From Bog-756 sp963841885 (lineage in GTDB: Bacteria > Actinomycetota > Acidimicrobiia > Acidimicrobiales > RAAP-2), in NCBI GenBank assembly GCA_963841885.1, contig CAWJEK010000017.1:62001-126000 (forward strand): DNA of 64,000 nt. The letters run 5' to 3'. Numbering within the stretch: the first letter of the stretch is position 1; each line of letters opens with the position of its first letter. The notes beneath the pieces are model-generated. The model did not search any database, was not told the DNA's origin, and saw only the letters and a program-made list of their open reading frames with translations. Shown here piece by piece: positions 26,605 through 34,927 of this stretch. Position numbers and translations under genes: made by a program.

Positions 26605-27480
26605 ATGTCCGCACGACACCCCATCATCTCGGTCACCGGCTCCTCGGGAGCCGGCACCACGACCGTCAAGCACACGTTCGAGCAGATCTTCCGCCGGGAG
26701 GGCATCCGCGGGGCCACCATCGACGGTGACGCCTTCCACCGGTACGGACGCGAGGAGATGGCGGAGGCCATCGGGGTCGCCGGCGACACCGGCAACCACC
26801 ACTTCAGCCACTTCGGGCCCGAGGCCAACCTCTTCGACGAGCTGGCCGAGGTCTTCGCCGAGTACGCCGAGCACGGAACCGGCCGCACCCGGCACTACGT
26901 GCACGACGAGGTCGAGGCCGTGCGGTACGGGACGCCGCCGGGCACCTTCAGCGCCTGGGAGGAGTTCGAGCCCGACACCGACGTCCTGTTCTACGAGGGC
27001 CTGCACGGCGCCGTCGTGACCGACACGGTGGACGTCGCCCGCCACGTGGACCTGAAGATCGGGGTGGTCCCGGTGGTCAACCTCGAGTGGATCCAGAAGA
27101 TCCACCGCGACAACTCGACCCGCGGCCACTCGGTGGAGGACGTCACGGACACCATCCTGCGTCGGATGCCGGACTACATCCGCTACCTGTGCCCGCAGTT
27201 CACCGAGACGGACATCAACTTCCAACGGGTGCCCATCGTCGACACGTCCAACCCGTTCGTGGCCCGCTGGATCCCGACCGCCGACGAGTCCTTCGTGGTC
27301 ATCCGCTTCCGCGATCCCGAGGGCATCGACTTCCCCTATCTCGTCTCGATGATCCACGACAGCTTCATGACCCGGGCCAACTCGATCGTGATCCCCGGGG
27401 GCAAGCTCGACGTGGCCATGCAGCTGATCCTCACCCCGATGATCCGCCGACTCATCGAGCGCAAGCGTCGGGTGGCCTGA
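26605..27480 (+). CDS. cbbP: Phosphoribulokinase (bacterial PrkB type)
   Basis: 291 aa, the short octameric bacterial class. Phosphorylates ribulose 5-phosphate to RuBP, the RuBisCO substrate. P-loop GSSGAGTTT at residues 12-20, DGDAFHRYGR, NHHFSHFGPEANLFDEL, FYEGLHGAVV and the KIHRDNSTRGHS motif are all intact. The pair of phosphoribulokinase and RuBisCO is diagnostic for a Calvin cycle. Stop is 1 nt from the cbbA start. Confidence 0.97.
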   Translation: MSARHPIISVTGSSGAGTTTVKHTFEQIFRREGIRGATIDGDAFHRYGREEMAEAIGVAGDTGNHHFSHFGPEANLFDELAEVFAEYAEHGTGRTRHYVHDEVEAVRYGTPPGTFSAWEEFEPDTDVLFYEGLHGAVVTDTVDVARHVDLKIGVVPVVNLEWIQKIHRDNSTRGHSVEDVTDTILRRMPDYIRYLCPQFTETDINFQRVPIVDTSNPFVARWIPTADESFVVIRFRDPEGIDFPYLVSMIHDSFMTRANSIVIPGGKLDVAMQLILTPMIRRLIERKRRVA

Positions 27481-27481
27481 C

Positions 27482-28560
27482 ATGGCCCGCATCAGCCTCC
27501 GCCAACTGCTGGACGACGCGGCCGAGCACGGCTACGGGATGCCGGCGTTCAACGTCAACAACATGGAGCAGGTGCTCGCCGTGATGCGCGCCGCCGCCTC
27601 CGTCGACGCTCCGGTGATCCTGCAGGCCAGCCGGGGGCGCGCAGCTACGCGGGCGACGCCATGATCCGCCAGCTGGCGGCGGCAGCCGAGGAGCTGTACC
27701 CGACGATCCCGGTCTGCCTGCACCAGGACCACGGCAACAGCGAGGCGACCTGCTTCTCGGCTATCCGCAACGGGTTCTCCAGCGTGATGATGGACGGCTC
27801 GCTGCTGGCCGACGCGGCCACCCCGGCCACCTACGAGGAGAACGTGGCCATCACCCGCCGGGTGACCGAACTGGCCCACGCCGTGGGGGTGTCCGTCGAG
27901 GGGGAGCTCGGTGTGCTGGGCCGGCTGGACACCGGCGCCGGAGAGCAGGAGGACGGTCACGGGGCCGTGGGGGTGCTGGAGCGCGAGCAGCTGCTGACCG
28001 ATCCCGACCAGGCGGTGGCGTTCGTGGGCGCCACCCGGGTCGACGCCCTGGCCATCGCCATGGGCACCTCCCACGGCGCCTACAAGTTCAGTCACCGTCC
28101 CGACGGCCAGACCCTGGCCATGTCGGTCGTCCGCGCCATCCACGAACGCCTGCCGGACACCCACCTGGTGATGCACGGCTCGTCCTCGGTCCCCCAGGAC
28201 CTCCAGGACGCCTTCAACAGCTGGGGCGGCGAGATGACCCAGACCTGGGGCGTCCCCGTCGAGGAGATCCAGGAGGGGATCCGCCACGGGGTCCGCAAGA
28301 TCAACATCGACACCGACTGCCGTCTGGCCATGGCCTCCGCCATCCGCCGGCAGGCGGTCACCGAGCCCGGCGAGTTCGACCCCCGCAAGTTCTGGGGGCC
28401 GGCCATGACCGCCATGGAGGACCTGTGCCGGCTGCGCTTCGAGCAGTTCGGCGCCGCCGGACGGGCCTCCTCGATCACCGTCGTGCGACTGGACGAGATG
28501 GCCGGGCGCTACCGCTCGGGCGCGCTCGACCCGTTGGCCCCGACGTCCGACATCCGCTGA
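27482..28560 (+). CDS. cbbA: Class II fructose-bisphosphate aldolase (frameshifted at 27634)
   Basis: About 359 aa in the CbbA/FbaA class II family, zinc-dependent; makes fructose (and sedoheptulose) bisphosphate. Zinc and phosphate motifs VCLHQDHGN, SVMMDGS, EGELGVLG, MGTSHGAYKF and VMHGSSSVP are in order. The N-terminal 50 residues (MARISLRQLLDDAAEHGYGMPAFNVNN) end in SRG, and the frame then breaks. Adding one G to the G5 run at about 27634 restores ARSYAGDAMIRQLA, so the break is almost certainly a homopolymer error. Confidence 0.93.
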
Positions 28561-28581
28561 ACCACGACTGGAGACGAGCAC

Positions 28582-29997
28582 ATGGCCACCTACGACGCCG
28601 GGGTCAAGGACTACCGACAGACCTACTGGGAGCCGGAGTACGAACCGAAGGACACCGACCTCCTCGCCTGCTTCAAGATCACCCCCCAGGACGGGGTGCC
28701 CCGCGAGGAGGCGGCCGCCGCGGTGGCCGCCGAGAGCTCGACGGGCACGTGGACGACGGTGTGGACCGACCTGCTCACCGATCTCGAGTACTACAAGGGC
28801 CGCGCCTACCGGGTCGAGGAGGTGCCCGGCGACGACAGCTGCTTCTACGCCTTCGTCGCCTATCCCCTGGACCTCTTCGAGGAGGGCAGCGTGGTCAACG
28901 TGCTCACCTCCCTGGTGGGCAACGTCTTCGGATTCAAGGCCATCCGGGCCCTCCGGCTGGAGGACGTGCGCTTCCCGCTGCACTACGTGCTGACGTGCGG
29001 TGGTCCGCCGAACGGGATCATCGTGGAGCGCGACAAGATGGACAAGTACGGTCGCCCCCTGCTCGGCTGCACCATCAAGCCCAAGCTCGGCCTGTCGGGC
29101 AAGAACTACGGCCGGGCCGTCTACGAGTGCCTACGCGGCGGACTCGACTTCACCAAGGACGACGAGAACGTCAACTCGCAGCCCTTCATGCGCTGGCGGG
29201 ACCGGTTCGAGAACGTGGCCGAGGCGGTCAAGCTGGCCCAGGAGGAGACCGGCGAGCGCAAGGGCCACTACCTGAACGTGACCGCGCCGACCGTCGAGGA
29301 CATGTACGAGCGGGCCGAGTTCGCCAAGGAGCTCGGCATGCCGATCATCATGCACGACTTCCTCACGGCCGGCTTCACGGCCAACACGTCACTGGCCAAC
29401 TGGTGCCGGCGCAACGGCATGCTGCTCCACATCCACCGGGCCATGCACGCGGTCATCGACCGCAACCCCTACCACGGGATCCATTTCCGGGTCCTGGTGA
29501 AGTGCCTCCGGCTGTCCGGGGGTGACCACATGCACTCGGGCACCGTCGTCGGCAAACTCGAGGGCGACCGCGAGGCGACCCTCGGCTGGATCGACCTGAT
29601 GCGCGAGCGCTTCGTGCCCGAGCAGCGGTCGAGGGGCATCTTCTTCGACCAGGACTTCGGGCACATGCCGGGGCTCTTCCCGGTGGCGTCGGGAGGCATC
29701 CACGTCTGGCACATCCCCTCGCTGGTGGCGATCTTCGGGGACGACTCCGTCTTCCAGTTCGGCGGGGGCACCCTCGGGCACCCGTGGGGCAACGCCGCGG
29801 GGGCCACGGCCAACCGGGTGGCCCTGGAGGCGTGCGTGGCGGCCCGCAACGAGGGCCGTGACGTCGAGCGGGAGGGGACCGAGATCCTCACCCACGCCGC
29901 CAAGGAGAGTCCGGAACTGGCCGCCGCCCTCGAGACGTGGCGCAACATCCGCTTCGAGTTCGACTCGGTCGACAAGCTCGACGAGGTGGCCCGATGA
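28582..29997 (+). CDS. cbbL: RuBisCO large subunit, form I (IA-like)
   Basis: 471 aa. Carboxylates RuBP. All catalytic elements are seen: TIKPKLGLSGKNYG with the proton-abstracting Lys167, GGLDFTKDDENVNS with the carbamylated Lys192 and metal ligands Asp194/Glu195, HIHRAMHAVIDR, and loop 6 SGTVVGKLEGDR. The N-terminus YRQTYWEPEYEPKDTDLLACFKITP and overall sequence resemble form IA enzymes of proteobacteria more than form IC/ID. No carboxysome genes or CbbQ/CbbO/CbbX activase are in the window. ATG is preceded by ggagacgagcac. Confidence 0.97.
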   Translation: MATYDAGVKDYRQTYWEPEYEPKDTDLLACFKITPQDGVPREEAAAAVAAESSTGTWTTVWTDLLTDLEYYKGRAYRVEEVPGDDSCFYAFVAYPLDLFEEGSVVNVLTSLVGNVFGFKAIRALRLEDVRFPLHYVLTCGGPPNGIIVERDKMDKYGRPLLGCTIKPKLGLSGKNYGRAVYECLRGGLDFTKDDENVNSQPFMRWRDRFENVAEAVKLAQEETGERKGHYLNVTAPTVEDMYERAEFAKELGMPIIMHDFLTAGFTANTSLANWCRRNGMLLHIHRAMHAVIDRNPYHGIHFRVLVKCLRLSGGDHMHSGTVVGKLEGDREATLGWIDLMRERFVPEQRSRGIFFDQDFGHMPGLFPVASGGIHVWHIPSLVAIFGDDSVFQFGGGTLGHPWGNAAGATANRVALEACVAARNEGRDVEREGTEILTHAAKESPELAAALETWRNIRFEFDSVDKLDEVAR

Positions 29998-30017
29998 CAC
30001 CAGGAGGAAGAGACACC

Positions 30018-30380
30018 ATGGAGAACGGCATCCACGACTTCACCTCGCGGGTGGGGGATCAGGCGTCCAAGCGGCTGGGGACCTTCTCGTACCTGCCCCC
30101 GTTGGACGCGGCCGCGGTGGACCGCCAGACGGACTACCTGGTCCGCCGGGGTCTCACGGCCATGATCGAGCACGTGGAGCCCGGACGGGCCACGGCCCGG
30201 TACTGGTACATGTGGAAGCTGCCACTGTTCGGCGTGACGGACCCGGCCGTCATCCGGTCCGAGGTCGACGCCTGCATCGAGGCCAACCCCGGCCACCACG
30301 TCCGGCTGATCGGCTTCGAGCCGGAGCGCCAGACCCAGCTGGTGGCGTTCGTCGTCCGACGGGGCGGGGCCACGCCGTGA
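30018..30380 (+). CDS. cbbS: RuBisCO small subunit
   Basis: 120 aa, short bacterial type. Conserved FSYLPPLDAAAVDRQTDYLV, IEHVEPGRATARYWYMWKLPLFG and HHVRLIGFEPERQTQLVAFVV. Assembles with CbbL as L8S8. ATG 30018 follows caggaggaag, a strong ribosome-binding site, 20 bp after cbbL. Its stop overlaps the rpe start (GTGA). Confidence 0.96.
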   Translation: MENGIHDFTSRVGDQASKRLGTFSYLPPLDAAAVDRQTDYLVRRGLTAMIEHVEPGRATARYWYMWKLPLFGVTDPAVIRSEVDACIEANPGHHVRLIGFEPERQTQLVAFVVRRGGATP

Positions 30381-31093
30381 CGCTGATCGCCCCCTCGATC
30401 CTCTCGGCCGACTTCGCCCGGCTGGGCGAGGAGGTGCGCGCCGTGGACGCGGCCGGCGCCGACTGGATCCACGTCGACGTCATGGACGGGCACTTCGTGC
30501 CCAACCTGACCATCGGGCCGGCGGTGGTGGCGGCCATCCGTCCCTACACCCGCAAGCCGCTCGACGTGCACCTGATGGTGTCGCCCGCCACACCGCACCT
30601 CGAGGCCTTCGTCGACGCCGGAGCCGATTCGCTCACCGTGCACGCCGAGTCCGAGGTGCACCTCCACCGGACGCTCCATGCCGTGCGTGACCTCGGGGTG
30701 CGGGTCGGGGTGTCGCTCAACCCGGCGACACCGGTCAGCGTGCTCGACCACGTCCTGGACGACGTCGACCTCGTACTGGTCATGTCCGTCGACCCCGGTT
30801 TCGGCGGCCAGCAGTTCATCGAGTCGACCGTCGCCAAGGTGGCGGCCCTGGCCGACTCGATCGGCAACCGTCGGGTGACGATCCAGGTGGACGGCGGCAT
30901 CAACCCCCACACCGCCGAACAGGTGGAGCAGGCCGGTGCCCAGGTGCTGGTGGCGGGCTCGGCCGTGTTCGCCGGCGGATCCTCCTGCTACGCCGGGAAC
31001 ATCGCCCGACTCCGCGGGATCGCCACGCCGTCGGAAACCGCCGGTCACCCCGACGGAGGCATCCCCGCGGGGGTGGCAGGGGCGACGGTCTGA
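30377..31093 (+). CDS. cbbE: Ribulose-phosphate 3-epimerase
   Basis: About 238 aa TIM-barrel enzyme interconverting ribulose 5-phosphate and xylulose 5-phosphate. Motifs APSILSADFARLGEEV, WIHVDVMDGHFVPNLTIGP, DVHLMV, VLVMSVDPGFGGQQFI and VDGGINPHTA are complete, including the metal-binding His and Asp residues. The GTG start at 30377 overlaps cbbS by 4 nt, making it the last gene of the cbb operon. The C-terminus has a 20-residue extension. A convergent corA gene follows after 40 bp. Confidence 0.95.
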   Translation: MTLIAPSILSADFARLGEEVRAVDAAGADWIHVDVMDGHFVPNLTIGPAVVAAIRPYTRKPLDVHLMVSPATPHLEAFVDAGADSLTVHAESEVHLHRTLHAVRDLGVRVGVSLNPATPVSVLDHVLDDVDLVLVMSVDPGFGGQQFIESTVAKVAALADSIGNRRVTIQVDGGINPHTAEQVEQAGAQVLVAGSAVFAGGSSCYAGNIARLRGIATPSETAGHPDGGIPAGVAGATV

Positions 31094-31133
31094 CGGGGCC
31101 GGGCGACGGCCCGACGGGGCCGGGACCCGGACG

Positions 31134-32108
31134 TCAGGACGACGGGCCGCCGATCCAGCCGCGGCGTCGGAAGAAGTAGAGCAGGAGGAGCACGGTGGCC
31201 ACCTCGATGCCCAGGCCGAAGATCAGGAACGGCGCCCGACCGGTGATGTGGCCGACCAGGAACGAGAAGTTCTGGCCGAAGAACCCCGTCAGGTAGCTGA
31301 GTGGCAGGAAGACGGTGGCGATGATGGTCAGCTGCTTCATCACCACGTTGAGGCGGTTCGACACCGTCGACACGTGGGTGTCCATCACACCCGACAGCAG
31401 GTCCCGGTAGCCGTCGACGACATCGGCGATGCGGATGAGGTGGTCGTAGATGTCGCGGAAGTACCGCTGTCCCTCCTGGGTCATGCCGGGCAGCTCCACG
31501 ACGCCCGAGGCGAGCGCCGCGAACATGTCCCGCTGGGGCGTGACCACCTTGCGCATGCCGATGAGGGACCGCTTCAGGTCGAACAGGACGCCGAGCTGCT
31601 CCTCGGTGGGCTGGCGGAGGATGGCGTCCTCCAGCTCGTCGATCCGGTCGTCGAAGAGGCTGAGCACGGGGAAGAACGTGTCGATGAGGCTGTCGACGAT
31701 GGCGTAGAGCAGGAAGATCTGGGTGGGTACGCCCTCGACGGCGTGCCGGCGGCCCATGCGGGCGTGGACGTCGGCCAGCGCCGGACACTCGCCGTGGTGC
31801 ACGGTGACCACGCCGTGCGGCACCAGGAAGATGTGGAGCTCCGAGGTGGCGAAGGTGTTCGGGATGACGCCGTGGACGACGAAGTACGTGAAGTCGTCGT
31901 ACTCGTCGATCTTCGGTCGCTGCGAGAAGTGCTCCGCGTCCTCCACGGCCAGGGCATGGAGGTGGAGGGTGTCGCTGAGGAAGTGGGTGGACTCCTCGTC
32001 CAACCCGTCGAGGTCGAGCCAGAACGGCGTGCTGTCCGTCACGCACCGGACGGCGGCATCCAGCGTCGCCTCCGAGGTGGTCCCGTCGACGACCAGGGTT
32101 CCCTTCAT
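31134..32108 (-). CDS. corA: CorA-type divalent cation transporter with GQN in place of GMN
   Basis: 324 aa. Large cytoplasmic domain (FWLDLDGLDEESTHFLSD, HALAVEDAEHFSQRPKIDEY) and long helix, then two C-terminal membrane helices. The pore-entry signature is YLTGFFGQNFSFL, where typical CorA has Y-G-M-N-F; the Met is Gln, though the Asn is kept. Probably Mg2+, Co2+, Ni2+ or Zn2+ transport. The ATG at 32108 starts MKGTLVVDG; the frame is open further upstream only because of high GC. Confidence 0.88.
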   Translation of the reverse strand: MKGTLVVDGTTSEATLDAAVRCVTDSTPFWLDLDGLDEESTHFLSDTLHLHALAVEDAEHFSQRPKIDEYDDFTYFVVHGVIPNTFATSELHIFLVPHGVVTVHHGECPALADVHARMGRRHAVEGVPTQIFLLYAIVDSLIDTFFPVLSLFDDRIDELEDAILRQPTEEQLGVLFDLKRSLIGMRKVVTPQRDMFAALASGVVELPGMTQEGQRYFRDIYDHLIRIADVVDGYRDLLSGVMDTHVSTVSNRLNVVMKQLTIIATVFLPLSYLTGFFGQNFSFLVGHITGRAPFLIFGLGIEVATVLLLLYFFRRRGWIGGPSS

Positions 32109-32191
32109 GTCCCGATTCTGGTCCGGAACGTCCGGGCCGCCGAGGATGCGTCCGGCCACGTACGGCTCCTGATCTCCCACCCGACCATCCC

Positions 32192-33325
32192 CTACCCGGC
32201 GATACCACCACCGGCGCCGACGGTCCGCAGGTGCAGGACGGCGTCCCGGTAGGCGTGGACGAGGCTCTCCTCGGCATAGGGGATGTCGCGCTCGGCACAG
32301 AAGGCCCGCACCACCACGCGTGCCCGGCGCAGGTTGCCCCGCGGCATGGTCGGGAAGAGGTGGTGCTCGATCTGGCTGTCGAGGCCGCCGAAGAGGAAGC
32401 CGACGAAGGCGGGGCCCGAGAGGTTGCGCGACGACTGCACCTGCCGGCGCAGGAATCCCCGGTCGTCGTCGTCGGCCACCGTGGGCATGCCGACGTGGTT
32501 GGGGAGGAAGCTCGCACCGAGGTAGAAGCCGTAGAGCGCCTGGGACACCACGATGAACACCACGGCCCGGAGCGGCGACAGCACGAGGAACGGCGCGACG
32601 AAGAAGACGCCGGCGTGGATCGCCGAGCAGCCCGGCCTCGAGCGAGGGCGCCCCGGTCCCTCCGCCCCACCAGCGCCCGCACGCTGGCCACATGGAGGTT
32701 GATCGCCTCCAGGAACAGGAGAGGGACCAGCATGAACGGCTGGATCCCGGCGAACCACTTGCCGAACCGGCCGCATTCGTCCACCTGGTCGTACGTGTAG
32801 ACCAGGGCGCCGGCCGCCATGTCCGGGTCCCGGCCGTCCGCGTTCGTGTGGGCGTGGTGCCGGCTGTGCTTGGACTGCCACCACCCGAAGCTGAACCCGC
32901 TCAGGAGGTTCGCCAGCATCAGACCGGTGGCGTCGTTGGCTCGGCGACGGGACCAGACCTGGCGGTGTCCGGCGTCGTGGCCGAGGAATCCGATCTGGGC
33001 CAGCACGAACGCCAGACCCGACGGCGGGGACGAGGTTCCACCAGGTGTCCCCGAGCAGAACCACGGTGACGACCAGACCGGCGAGGGCGGCCACCACGAT
33101 CGGGATCCTCAACGCGTAGTAGGGACCCCGTCGTCGGAGGAGGTCGTGGTCACGGACCCGTCGGGAGAGTTCGGCGAAGTCGGCACGTCGGCCGGCGACG
33201 TCGCCGGCCGTCGCGACCGGGCCGACGGCGGCAGGGCCAGGAGCGGTCGGCGGGAGGGGCGGAGAGGCCACCGGATCGGTGCCGCCGCCCCGATGCCCGG
33301 TGAATTCGAGAGCCCTGGTCGCCAT
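32192..33325 (-). CDS. Membrane fatty acid desaturase (two frameshifts)
   Basis: About 380 aa di-iron desaturase. The three histidine boxes are present but in different frames: HDAGH, HSRHHAHTN and QIEHHLFPTMP. The Q-IEHH third box is typical of acyl-lipid/front-end-type desaturases. Slips at about 33022 (before LAFVLAQIGFLGHDAGH) and about 32635 (before IHAGVFFVAPFLVL) break the gene; every segment between them reads as desaturase, so I treat it as one functional gene with indel errors. ATG 33325 is the best start. Confidence 0.85.
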   Translation of the reverse strand: MATRALEFTGHRGGGTDPVASPPLPPTAPGPAAVGPVATAGDVAGRRADFAELSRRVRDHDLLRRRGPYYALRIPIVVAALAGLVVTVVLLGDTWWNLVPAVGSGVRAGPDRIPRPRRRTPPGLVPSPSQRRHRSDAGEPPERVQLRVVAVQAQPAPRPHERGRPGPGHGGRRPGLHVRPGGRMRPVRQVVRRDPAVHAGPSPVPGGDQPPCGQRAGAGGAEGPGRPRSRPGCSAIHAGVFFVAPFLVLSPLRAVVFIVVSQALYGFYLGASFLPNHVGMPTVADDDDRGFLRRQVQSSRNLSGPAFVGFLFGGLDSQIEHHLFPTMPRGNLRRARVVVRAFCAERDIPYAEESLVHAYRDAVLHLRTVGAGGGIAG

Positions 33326-33462
33326 GGGCTGTTCGAATCTTCCGATGACCGACTGTACCGGTCCCGGGCGGCCCTGTCCGATCGCCACCCGGGCCCCGCC
33401 GCCGCCCGAACGGCCGCATGTCGACCCCGGGCCCCCACCGGCGACCGGGACGGGCGCGACGG

Positions 33463-34647
33463 TCAGGCGGGCCCCGTCCCGGGGGTGCCGATGCGCAGCA
33501 TGTAGTCGCGGAACATCGGGACCGTGAAGTCGATGCGCCCCCGCTCGGGCACGTAGCAGAGCGAGCGGCGGAGCAGCGCCTCACGCAGGGGCGTGACCGC
33601 CGAGGGCTCCCGGCCGAGCACCGCCGCCACCTCGGCGGTGCGGACCGGCCCGGGCCCGATCTGGGCCATGGCGAGCATGTACCGGCGCTCGGCTCGGGTC
33701 GAGGCCCCGGCCCGCACCTTGAAGAACCCGTCGTCGAGCTCGGCCAGGGCGAGCGGGATGCTCCGACGGACGTCGTCCGCCGTGATCCGGTCGGGGCCAT
33801 CGGCCACATCCCACGCCTGGAGACCGAACTGCTGGATGAAGTACGGGTAGCAGCGGGTCACGGCCAGGATCTCGGTGAGGGCTTCGTCCGTCCAGGTGAC
33901 ACCCTCGTCGTGCGCGGGCTGCTGGAGGGCCTCGACTGCCTGTTCCTCGCTGAGCGAACCGATGGTCGGGAACATGAAGAGCCGCTCCGCATACGCCTTG
34001 GCCTGTCCGGTGGTGGCCGCCAGGGTGGGCAGTCCGGCGCCGGCCACGGTGACGGGCAGGGCGAGCTGCGAGGAGCGGTGCAGCCCGATGATCAGCGACT
34101 CGAGCGTCGCCCGGTCGACGTAGTGCAGTTCGTCGACGGTCAGCAGGATGCCGGTCCCGTGGTCCCGGGCCGCCGTCCCCAGTTCGACGAACAGTCCGGC
34201 GAGGTCGGCGCCGAGATTGCCGGAGTCGGCCGGACCCGAGATGGCGTCCACGTCGATGCTCAACTCGGTGCCGTCGGGGATCCGGAGGCTGAACGCCTTC
34301 AGGACGCCGAACGCCCGCCGCAGGGTGTCCCCCGCCCGCCGCTTGGCGTCCATGGCGAGCAGGACGCGTCGCAGGGCGGCGGCGAGGTCCGGAGCCAGGT
34401 TGCCGTCCTCGGTCACCTCGATGTGGGCGTGGAAGTAGCCGTGGGCCTCGGCGAGCTCCTGGAACTCGACCAGCATCACCGTCTTGCCCACCCCGCGGAG
34501 CCCGGTGAGGATCTGGCTCCGGGCGTTGGACCCGAGCAGCAGACGGCGCAGCGCCACGCTCATGTTGTCGATCTGCTCGTCCCGACCCACGAGAGCCGGC
34601 GGCCGGCTGCCGGCTCCCGGTGAGTACGGGTTGACCACTGGGTCCAC
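33463..34647 (-). CDS. AAA ATPase with C-terminal winged-helix-like region (Orc1/Cdc6-like family)
   Basis: 394 aa. N-terminal ALVGRDEQIDNMSVALRRL, Walker A GLRGVGKT (residues 49-56), Walker B ILLTVDELHY, sensor region LPVTVAGAGLPTL. The C-terminal 100 residues (RAERRYMLAMAQIGPGPVRTAEVAAVLG, PLREALLRRSLCYVPERGRIDFTVPMFRDYML) look like a winged helix. The class is widespread in actinobacteria, sometimes as regulators or parts of defence loci; no partner gene is adjacent here. An unusual cluster of TTCTATR motifs lies just upstream. Confidence 0.85.
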   Translation of the reverse strand: MDPVVNPYSPGAGSRPPALVGRDEQIDNMSVALRRLLLGSNARSQILTGLRGVGKTVMLVEFQELAEAHGYFHAHIEVTEDGNLAPDLAAALRRVLLAMDAKRRAGDTLRRAFGVLKAFSLRIPDGTELSIDVDAISGPADSGNLGADLAGLFVELGTAARDHGTGILLTVDELHYVDRATLESLIIGLHRSSQLALPVTVAGAGLPTLAATTGQAKAYAERLFMFPTIGSLSEEQAVEALQQPAHDEGVTWTDEALTEILAVTRCYPYFIQQFGLQAWDVADGPDRITADDVRRSIPLALAELDDGFFKVRAGASTRAERRYMLAMAQIGPGPVRTAEVAAVLGREPSAVTPLREALLRRSLCYVPERGRIDFTVPMFRDYMLRIGTPGTGPA

Positions 34648-34658
34648 CGTCGACCCCC

Positions 34659-34837
34659 TTCTATGCCCATGTATGCGAGATCCGCTATAGAACTGGCCGT
34701 CTCCATCCTTCTCTATAGCCCAGGGCTCATACGCGGACGCCGGAGCGGGTGCAGGATCGGGCGGGTGTGCAGGCGAACGGGCGGCGGGCGACCCACCGTA
34801 CGGTTCTATGCCGTTCTATGTGAGCTTGACTATAGAA
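34659..34837. promoter_or_regulatory. Array of TTCTAT(A/G) motifs upstream of the AAA ATPase gene
   Basis: At least six related sites in 180 bp: ttctatg at 34659-34665, ctatagaa at 34685-34692, ctctatag at 34711-34718, ttctatg at 34804-34810 and 34814-34820, and ctatagaa at 34830-34837. They occur in both orientations, two 10 bp apart, in a region otherwise very GC-rich. This looks like a multi-site operator rather than chance. It sits in the 280-bp gap between the ATPase (minus) and the 3' end of the NlpC/P60 gene. Confidence 0.5.
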
Positions 34838-34927
34838 ATGCCCCGTCGGCCGGACGATCTGCCGTCGGGCCGCCCCGGGGCGTCCGGTCGACCCGTGACA
34901 TTGGGACGGTCGGCGCGATGGGACCGG

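Noticed and set aside
27532..28983. 483-codon frame antisense to cbbA
   Set aside because: Shadow frame; cbbA and its motifs explain the region.
28582..29997. Form IC RuBisCO
   Set aside because: The N-terminal and internal sequence (ACFKITPQ, TCGGPPNGIIVERDKMDKYG) resembles form IA more closely; a tree is needed for certainty.
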